NCBI GenBank assembly: GCA_900467185.1
Contig: UBPA01000005.1
Coordinates: 1-64,000, forward strand
Direction: 5' to 3'
DNA from: Hyphomicrobiales bacterium
Lineage (GTDB): Bacteria > Pseudomonadota > Alphaproteobacteria > Rhizobiales > Rhizobiaceae
Length of the DNA stretch: 64,000 bases
Made by a program: the position numbers and the translations under genes. The notes beneath the pieces are model-generated. The model was given only the letters and a program-made list of their open reading frames with translations, made no database searches and was not told the origin of the DNA. Numbering within the stretch: position 1 is the first letter of the stretch; each line of letters starts with the position of its first letter. Below are positions 59,601 through 64,000 of the stretch, piece after piece.

Positions 59601-61381
59601 ACATGGTCGAGAATGTTCGGCCGCGGCCCGATGAAGGAGACGAGGCTCATCACCAGCTCTTCGCGGATCGGGTCGATCGGCGGGTTGGTGACCTGCGCGA
59701 AGTTCTGCTTGAAATAGGTGTAGAGCAGCTTCGACTTCGACGACATGGCCGAAATCGGCGTATCCGTCCCCATCGAGCCGATCGCTTCCTGGCCGGTCGT
59801 GGCCATCGGCGACATCAGGATCTTGGTGTCTTCGAGCGTGTAGCCGAAAGCCTGCTGGCGATCGAGCAGCGACACGTCGCGGCGCAGCGCCCGCGGCTCC
59901 ACGGGCTTCAGCTCCTCGAGGATCAGCTGCGTGTTGTCGAGCCACTTGCGATAGGGGTGCTGGCCGGCGAGCGAGGACTTCACCTCCTCGTCGGAGATGA
60001 TGCGGCCTTCTTCCATGTCGATGAGCAGCATCTTGCCCGGCTGGAGGCGCCACTTCTTGACGATGCTCTCTTCCGGCACCGGCAGCGTGCCGGCTTCGGA
60101 GGCGAGGATGACGCGGTCGTCATCGGTGACGAGGTAGCGGGCCGGACGCAGACCGTTGCGGTCGAGCGTCGCACCGATCTGGCGGCCGTCGGTGAAACAG
60201 ACCGCTGCCGGTCCGTCCCACGGCTCCATCAGGGCGGCATGGTACTCGTAGAATGCCTTGCGCTCGGCCCCCATCAGCTGGTTTCCGGCCCAGGCTTCCG
60301 GGATCAGCATCATCACCGCATGCGAGAGCGAATAGCCGCCCTGCACGAGGAATTCGAGCGCGTTGTCGAAGCAGGCCGTGTCCGACTGGCCTTCGTAGGA
60401 GATCGGCCACAGCTTGGAAATGTCGTCGCCGAACAGCGGCGAGGACACGGAGGCCTGGCGCGCCGCCATCCAGTTGACGTTGGAGCGCAACGTGTTGATT
60501 TCGCCGTTATGGGCGACCATGCGATAGGGATGCGCGAGCTTCCAGGACGGGAAGGTGTTGGTGGAGAAACGCTGGTGCACGAGCGCGACCGCGCTCTCGA
60601 ACCGCGGATCTTCCAGATCCTTGAAGTAGGCGGCGACCTGATAGGCGAGGAACATGCCCTTGTAGATGATCGTCTTCGTCGACAGCGATACGGGATAGAA
60701 GCCGGTTTCCGCGCCCTTGTAGGCGTCGTAGATCCGGTTGGAGATGACCTTGCGCAGCGTGAAGAGACGACGCTCGAACTCGGCATTCGTCGCGGCATCG
60801 CGGCCGGCGCCAATGAACACCTGCACGTGGCGCGGCTCTGTGGCGGCGATGTGCGGCGCCTTCGACAGCGAGGTATTGTCGACCGGGACATCGCGGAAAC
60901 CGAGCAGGGACTGGCCCTCTTCGGCAACGACATCGGCGATGACCTGCTTGAAATGCGCGACCTGCGCCTCGTCCTGCGGCATGAAAAGGTAGCCGACGGC
61001 ATAATCGCCGGCCTTCGGCAGGGTGACGCCCTGGGCCGCCATTTCCTCGCGGAAGAAACGGTCCGGGATCTGCACCAGAATACCGGCGCCGTCGCCCATC
61101 AGCGGATCGGCGCCCACGGCGCCGCGATGCGTCAGGTTTTCCAGGATGAACAGGCCGTCGCGCACGATCTGGTGCGACTTGACGCCCTTCATATGCGCGA
61201 CGAAGCCGACGCCGCAGGCATCGTGCTCGTTGCGCGGATCGTAGAGACCCTGCTTTGCCGGAAGGCCGCTCTTGTACGTATTGTCCGGGAAGGCTTTCGG
61301 GAACACGGCCGTCGTCGTCGCGGCGGCCGGGGCCTCTGCGCGATGGGATGCGGCGTCATGTGATGGCGTGATCTGCGTCAT
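56630..61381 (-). CDS. gltB: Glutamate synthase (NADPH) large subunit
   Basis: The protein has 1583 residues, the normal length. The N-terminal class II amidotransferase domain has Cys56 in HDACGVGF, so about 55 residues are probably removed to free this nucleophile. The central domain and the FMN-binding barrel ([16 protein letters not shown] near 960, [17 protein letters not shown] near 1020) follow. The 3Fe-4S cluster cysteines are in [13 protein letters not shown] near 1180. The C-terminal GXGXG domain closes the protein. It makes two glutamates from glutamine and 2-oxoglutarate. The transcript has a long, structured leader (see 61543-61697). Confidence 0.97.
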   Translation of the reverse strand: MTQITPSHDAASHRAEAPAAATTTAVFPKAFPDNTYKSGLPAKQGLYDPRNEHDACGVGFVAHMKGVKSHQIVRDGLFILENLTHRGAVGADPLMGDGAGILVQIPDRFFREEMAAQGVTLPKAGDYAVGYLFMPQDEAQVAHFKQVIADVVAEEGQSLLGFRDVPVDNTSLSKAPHIAATEPRHVQVFIGAGRDAATNAEFERRLFTLRKVISNRIYDAYKGAETGFYPVSLSTKTIIYKGMFLAYQVAAYFKDLEDPRFESAVALVHQRFSTNTFPSWKLAHPYRMVAHNGEINTLRSNVNWMAARQASVSSPLFGDDISKLWPISYEGQSDTACFDNALEFLVQGGYSLSHAVMMLIPEAWAGNQLMGAERKAFYEYHAALMEPWDGPAAVCFTDGRQIGATLDRNGLRPARYLVTDDDRVILASEAGTLPVPEESIVKKWRLQPGKMLLIDMEEGRIISDEEVKSSLAGQHPYRKWLDNTQLILEELKPVEPRALRRDVSLLDRQQAFGYTLEDTKILMSPMATTGQEAIGSMGTDTPISAMSSKSKLLYTYFKQNFAQVTNPPIDPIREELVMSLVSFIGPRPNILDHVGASHAKRLEVRQPILTNGDLEKIRSIGHTEDRFDTKTLDFTYDVARGAEGMPEILDRLCERAEAAVKGGYNIIVLSDRQVGPDRIAIPALLATAAVHHHLIRKGLRTSVGLVVESGEPREIHHFALLAGYGAEAINPYLAFDTLTDMHKRGEFPKEVDSSEIVYRYIKAVGKGILKVMSKMGISTYQSYCGGQIFDAVGLSSQLIERYFFGTATQIEGIGLKEIAEETFNRHQAAFGPDPVLTNTLDVGGEYAYRMRGEGHAWSPDSIASLQHAVRGNAQDRYREFADMVNGDALRMNTIRGLFTIKGAEGLGRTPISIDEVEPASEIVKRFSTGAMSFGSISREAHTTLAIAMNRIGGKSNTGEGGEESDRYFPLHDGSANPERSAIKQVASGRFGVTTEYLVNADMLQIKVAQGAKPGEGGQLPGHKVDATVAKTRHSTPGVGLISPPPHHDIYSIEDLAQLIYDLKNVNPEANVSVKLVSEVGVGTVAAGVAKARADHITVSGYDGGTGASPLTSLKHAGSPWEIGLAETHQTLVLNGLRSRIALQVDGGLKTGRDVIIGALLGADEFGFSTAPLIAAGCIMMRKCHLNTCPVGVATQDPVLRKRFKGAPEHVVNYFFFVAEEVREILASLGVSKFDDIIGASELLEKDTLISHWKANGLDFSNIFYKVDAPKAATYWTEKQNHPIHDILDRKLIAEAMPALESKTPVKIEATIKNVDRSAGAMLSGELAKRWRHKGLKDDTIFVTLRGTAGQSFGAFLARGITFDLIGDGNDYVGKGLSGGRIVVRPSEASKIKAAESIIVGNTVLYGAISGECYFNGVAGERFAVRNSGAIAVVEGVGDHGCEYMTGGVVVVLGETGRNFAAGMSGGVAYVLDESADFPQRCNMAMVELQPVPEEDDMLEKLHHHGGDLMHKGMVDVSGDMTRHDEERLVQLISNHLHYTGSPRAKEILDNWADFRPKFRKVMPVEYRRALEDMERMKMAEAAE

Positions 61382-61542
61382 CGTCTTCCCTCCAGTTGCG
61401 GCCCTTCTCTCTCGGGCCTGCCGTCGTCGGGGCGCACTCGCGGCTTCAACCGCGTTGTGACGCCCGGTCTATCGTTGCATGATCCTGTGCCGCTCGCAAA
61501 CGAAGCTTGGCGGTGTCGGGTCAGATGATCCGCGACCATGTG

Positions 61543-61697
61543 ACAGGGAACACCGGCGTCAAGCCGGACACGCGAAAGAGCCGCAAGGCTCGCCGCATGA
61601 AAAGGTGTTTCCCTGTTCAGGCCCCGCGCCGCTTGGATGTGCGCTTCGGGCCATTCGGTCTGAAGACCGAAATAGGACAGCAAGCCTGTCCTATTTC
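61543..61697 (-). promoter_or_regulatory. Highly structured 5' leader of gltB (candidate regulatory RNA)
   Basis: Read on the minus strand from the predicted start near 61697. First comes a perfect 11-bp hairpin (61696-61686 with 61680-61670, loop GCTTG), then a 7-bp hairpin (61671-61665 with 61660-61654, loop TTCA). Further on is a three-way-junction-like unit: an outer stem (61616-61606 with 61552-61543, one bulge) enclosing two inner hairpins, GAGCC/GGCTC (61591-61578, loop TTGC) and CCGGC/GCCGG (61567-61553). None of the hairpins has a T tract. The unit lies about 160-315 nt before the gltB ATG. Confidence 0.45.
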
Positions 61698-61703
61698 ACA
61701 GGC

Positions 61704-61732
61704 TCTATGCCAGAAAGCTCCGGTGACTGCAA
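61704..61732 (-). promoter_or_regulatory. Likely promoter of gltB
   Basis: On the minus strand TTGCAG (61732-61727), a 17-nt spacer, CATAGA (61709-61704). The start predicted near 61697 is the base just before the first leader hairpin. Confidence 0.5.
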
Positions 61733-61971
61733 GGGAGAGCGCTTAAATAATCGGCGTCGCCGATCCGAAAATGTCGAGTTTTTCAAGATGGACGAAAGAA
61801 TATTGCGCGAATGAACCCGCAGCTTTCCTTTGGTTTCAAACTGGTCTGCAATTGTCCTGATCATCGCTCATCGGCATTGGATTGCCGACACCGGCTCAGT
61901 ATGGTCGTGTTCTGGTTCGGCGCGCGGTCGCGACACGGACCGCCCTCGTCTCTCGACCATCGGAAGCCCCC

Positions 61972-63027
61972 ATGATCTTCTCCTCCGACAACTGGGCCGG
62001 TGCCCATCCTCTCATTGCGGAAAGCCTGGTCAAGGCAGCCCCCGGCTTTGCCCCCGCCTATGGCACGAGCCCGCTCGACCGCCGGGTGGAAGCGATGCTG
62101 GCGGAGGTGTTCGAGCGGGAGGTCGCCGTATTCTTCGTCGGCACCGGCACGGCGGCGAATTCGCTGGCCTTTGCCAGCTTCACCCGCCCCGGCGGCCACG
62201 TGTTCTGCCACCGCGAGGCGCATGTGAATTCCGACGAATGCGGCGCGCCCGAATTCTTCTCGCTCGGCGCACGCATGGCGCCCGTCGATGGCGCCTTCGG
62301 CAAGATGGAGCCGGAGCGGCTGGAGGCCGAGATCAAGCGCTTTCCGCCGGGCTTCGTTCATGCAGGCCAGCCGATGGCGGTGACGCTGACACAGGCGACG
62401 GAGGCCGGCACGGTCTACACGCTCGACGAGATTTCCGCGATTTCCGACATCGCCAAACGCTATAACCTGCCGCTGCACATGGACGGCGCGCGCTTTGCCA
62501 ATGCGCTGGTCGCGCTGGACGCGACGCCGGCGGAAATGACCTGGAAGCGCGGCGTCGATATCCTCTCCTTCGGCGGCACCAAGAACGGCTGCTGGTGCGC
62601 CGAAGCGCTGATCCTGTTCGACCCCGCAAAGACCGGCGACATGCCTTACCTGCGCAAGCGCTCGGCCCAGCTGTTTTCCAAGACCCGCTTCGTTTCGGCC
62701 CAGCTCGAGGCCTATCTCGACAACAACCTCTGGCTCGACCTCGCGCGACACGCCAATGCCATGGCCAAGCGTCTGGCCGACGGGATCGCCGACAGCAACA
62801 GCGCCCGCCTTGCCTGGCCCTCGAATGCCAACGAGCTCTTCGTGATCCTGAAGACCGCCAATGCCGATGCGCTGAAGGAAAAGGGCGCGCTCTTCTACGA
62901 CTGGCCCGTACCGCATGCGCTGGCCGGCTCGCTTGCTACCGACGAGGGCCTCTATCGGCTCGTCACGAGCTTCGCCACCGAGCCGGCCGACGTCGACGCC
63001 TTCCTCGAAGGCTGCCGCAGCGCGTGA
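61972..63027 (+). CDS. ltaE: Low-specificity L-threonine aldolase family
   Basis: The product has 351 residues. The PLP-lysine is in ILSFGGTKNGCWCAEAL near residue 201. MDGARFANALVAL near 171 and SDNWAGAHPLIAESLVKAAP near the start are the family motifs. It splits threonine or allo-threonine into glycine and acetaldehyde in the cytosol. It is divergent from gltB, with 590 nt between the start codons. ATG 61972 was chosen over the open frame from 61882 because the family starts at MIFSSDNWAG. Confidence 0.9.
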   Translation: MIFSSDNWAGAHPLIAESLVKAAPGFAPAYGTSPLDRRVEAMLAEVFEREVAVFFVGTGTAANSLAFASFTRPGGHVFCHREAHVNSDECGAPEFFSLGARMAPVDGAFGKMEPERLEAEIKRFPPGFVHAGQPMAVTLTQATEAGTVYTLDEISAISDIAKRYNLPLHMDGARFANALVALDATPAEMTWKRGVDILSFGGTKNGCWCAEALILFDPAKTGDMPYLRKRSAQLFSKTRFVSAQLEAYLDNNLWLDLARHANAMAKRLADGIADSNSARLAWPSNANELFVILKTANADALKEKGALFYDWPVPHALAGSLATDEGLYRLVTSFATEPADVDAFLEGCRSA

Positions 63028-63037
63028 GGCCGACAAC

Positions 63038-63066
63038 GAAAAACGGCGCCCCTTGCGGGACGCCGT
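63038..63066 (-). terminator. Intrinsic terminator of the hsp20 gene
   Basis: On the minus strand ACGGCG (63066-63061) pairs with CGCCGT (63048-63043), with an inner CCC/GGG pairing, followed by TTTTT (63042-63038). It lies 28 nt past the hsp20 stop. On the plus strand it could also end the ltaE transcript weakly. Confidence 0.75.
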
Positions 63067-63093
63067 CTCCTTCATCAGGCGATAGGCCGTCGA

Positions 63094-63570
63094 TCAGTTG
63101 ACGCTGGCGTCCACATGGTTCGCCTCGATCTGCTTCGGCGCGCTCTGCGCGGCCGAGATCTCGATGCGGCGCGGCTTGGCGGCTTCCGGGATCTCGCGCA
63201 GGAGATCGATGTGCAACAGGCCGTTCTTCAGGGACGCGGAGCGGATTTCCACATATTCGGCCAGCTGGAAGCGGCGCTCGAAGGCGCGCTTGGCGATGCC
63301 GCGATACAGGAACTGGTTTTCGGCCGTCTGTTCCTCGCTTTTTTCACCCTTGACCGTCAGCGTATGTTCCCGTGCCTCGATCGAAAGCTCGCTTTCGTCG
63401 AAGCCGGCAACCGCCATGGTGATCCGGTAGGTGTTGTCGCCGGTCCGCTCGATATTATAGGGCGGATAGCTCTGCGACTGGTCGGGCTGGCCGAGGCTGT
63501 CGAGCATGGTGAACAGCCGGTCGAAGCCGACGGTGGAGCGGTAAAGGGGAGAAAAATCAACGTGACGCAT
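63094..63570 (-). CDS. Small heat-shock protein (Hsp20 family)
   Basis: The product has 158 residues from ATG 63570 (MRHVDFSPLYRSTVGFDRLF). The alpha-crystallin domain covers about 35-135, with YRITMAVAGFDESELSIEAR, VKGEKSEEQTAENQFLYRGI and FERRFQLAEYVEI; the C-terminal tail is short. It is an ATP-independent chaperone that binds unfolding proteins under heat stress. A sigma-32 promoter (63677-63707) and a ROSE-type thermometer hairpin cover the ribosome binding site. GAGGA at 63579-63575 is 4 nt upstream of the ATG. Confidence 0.95.
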   Translation of the reverse strand: MRHVDFSPLYRSTVGFDRLFTMLDSLGQPDQSQSYPPYNIERTGDNTYRITMAVAGFDESELSIEAREHTLTVKGEKSEEQTAENQFLYRGIAKRAFERRFQLAEYVEIRSASLKNGLLHIDLLREIPEAAKPRRIEISAAQSAPKQIEANHVDASVN

Positions 63571-63573
63571 GGT

Positions 63574-63593
63574 GTCCTCACTATTCGAGCAAC
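63574..63593 (-). promoter_or_regulatory. ROSE-type RNA thermometer hairpin over the hsp20 ribosome binding site
   Basis: On the minus strand GTTGCTC (63593-63587) pairs with GAGGAC (63579-63574) around a GAATAGT loop, with the G of TTGCT bulged. This is the TTGCT opposite AGGA arrangement of the ROSE family, where heat opens the ribosome binding site. Two further hairpin-forming stretches (GGGCCCGGCC/GGCCC) lie upstream in the same leader (63600-63670). Confidence 0.75.
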
Positions 63594-63676
63594 GTGTTGC
63601 GGTTCTCTGGCCCGTCATCCCGTAAGCGGCGATGGCAGGGCCGGTGGCCGGGCCCTCTTCGGCGCCCGTGACCCTG

Positions 63677-63707
63677 AGATGGGAACGGCCATTTCGACCG
63701 TCAAGAG
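63677..63707 (-). promoter_or_regulatory. RpoH (sigma-32) promoter of hsp20
   Basis: On the minus strand CTCTTGAC (63707-63700), 17-nt spacer, CCATCT (63682-63677). This matches the rhizobial RpoH pattern (CNCTTGAA, 17 nt, CCANAT) at nearly every position. It gives a leader of about 100 nt. Confidence 0.7.
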
Positions 63708-63875
63708 GCGTTCCAACGACAAAACCGCAGGCACCGAATTTTTTTCCGCGTCCTCCACCGTCAAGCCAAGCCCTTGATTTCGCAGGATGGCGTCACCATG
63801 CGAACGCGCGGAAGCGGACATAAACCGCAGATGAACGGCCGGTTCCGTTTCGGTTCACCTGAGCTGCGCTAGAAC

Positions 63876-63998
63876 AGGGTCATCGAGACAGGAGCAAGAC
63901 AGCAGCCGGATCGTCCCTGAAAGGCTGCACTCCCCGTTGCGCTCCTGTTTCGCCCTTCCGGGCCGGACGCGGTTCCCCGCCGCTCCGGCCCCTTTTTA
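63876..63998 (+). ncRNA. Candidate small RNA at right edge
   Basis: No protein is supported between the hsp20 promoter and the window end. A terminator is clear: GGGCCGGA (63960-63967) pairs with TCCGGCCC (63984-63991), followed by TTTTT. Upstream are GCAGCC/GGCTGC (about 63902-63930) and a pyrimidine-rich single strand (CTCCCCGTTGCGCTCCTGTT), the common layout of rhizobial trans-acting sRNAs. TAGAAC (63870-63875) could be a -10 element, but I see no convincing -35, so the 5' end is tentative. Confidence 0.35.
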
Positions 63999-64000
63999 TT

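Noticed and set aside
55760-61363. A 1867-codon open frame on the plus strand opposite gltB and the pyruvyltransferase gene
   Set aside because: It is a shadow frame produced by high GC codon bias. Its product is Arg, His, Asp and Gly-rich without domains, whereas the minus-strand GltB shows every expected motif.
63821-63846. EcfG-type general stress promoter on the minus strand (GGAAC, then CGGTT)
   Set aside because: The spacer is 14-15 nt in place of 16-17, and no gene starts at a suitable distance before the RpoH promoter of hsp20.
1-64000. Mobile islands, prophage, CRISPR arrays, tRNA or rRNA genes
   Set aside because: I found no integrase, transposase, phage gene, spaced direct repeats or tRNA/rRNA-like sequence. 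The only repeats are RIME-like palindromes and worn fragments.

Overview
The window is GC-rich, densely coded bacterial chromosome, almost certainly from an alphaproteobacterium of the order Rhizobiales and most likely the Rhizobiaceae. The gene families point there: an Omp10-type lipoprotein, homospermidine synthase, RcdA (DUF1465), GapR (DUF2312), DUF1036, DUF1244 and DUF4164 proteins. Three RIME-like palindromic intergenic repeats, TTAA-N7-TTAA CtrA boxes, and an RpoH promoter with a ROSE thermometer on a small heat-shock gene agree with this. The genus cannot be fixed from the sequence alone. I see no rRNA, tRNA, CRISPR array, integrase, transposase or prophage. This is core chromosome, and most of the interest lies in regulatory DNA and in enzymes with altered active sites.

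Layout. 1-7.2 kb: the end of the zapA cell-division locus, then a central-carbon cluster running the same way (tkt, gap, a DUF1089-type gene, pgk, class I aldolase). 7.4-11.7 kb: PhzF-like isomerase, MFS transporter, an intergenic region with two CtrA boxes and a candidate sRNA, rcdA, and rpmE. 11.9-15 kb: an ABC exporter and an orphan tricarboxylate-type binding protein. 15-20.4 kb (minus): a MotA/OmpA-like motor pair, a SuhB-like phosphatase, a Sel1-repeat protein and a ThiE-like protein. 20.6-24.4 kb: a small ArsR-type regulator, a gene-poor stretch, two divergent YdcH/DUF465 genes, purEK and rpmJ. 24.5-31 kb: TPR protein, alpha/beta hydrolase, pyk with its DUF1036 partner, N-formylglutamate amidohydrolase family, DUF1244, gapR and a LuxR-type regulator. 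31-41 kb: a DUF882 peptidoglycan-type protein, a sigma-54 response regulator, M3 peptidase, pabB/pabC and homospermidine synthase. 41-49 kb: omp10, a 5'-nucleotidase with a LysM tail, hemH, an SPFH/NfeD pair, an outer-membrane barrel and galU. 49.6-64 kb: lytic transglycosylase, a degenerate SGNH protein, the azoR/hxlR divergent pair, gltD and gltB with a pyruvyltransferase-family gene between them, threonine aldolase, Hsp20, and a candidate sRNA at the right edge.

How the parts connect. The first cluster supplies lower glycolysis and the transketolase step, and pyk further along completes it. purEK, pabBC, hemH and gltBD are ordinary biosynthesis. Several genes belong to the cell-envelope and cell-cycle machinery: zapA, rcdA, gapR, the lytic transglycosylase, the DUF882 protein and the motor pair. 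The most interesting signals are a highly structured 5' leader on gltB, two CtrA boxes ahead of an apparent sRNA and rcdA, and two enzymes that keep their fold motifs but have lost key catalytic residues (SuhB-like Thr to Ala; DUF459 SGNH Ser to Phe and His to Asn).
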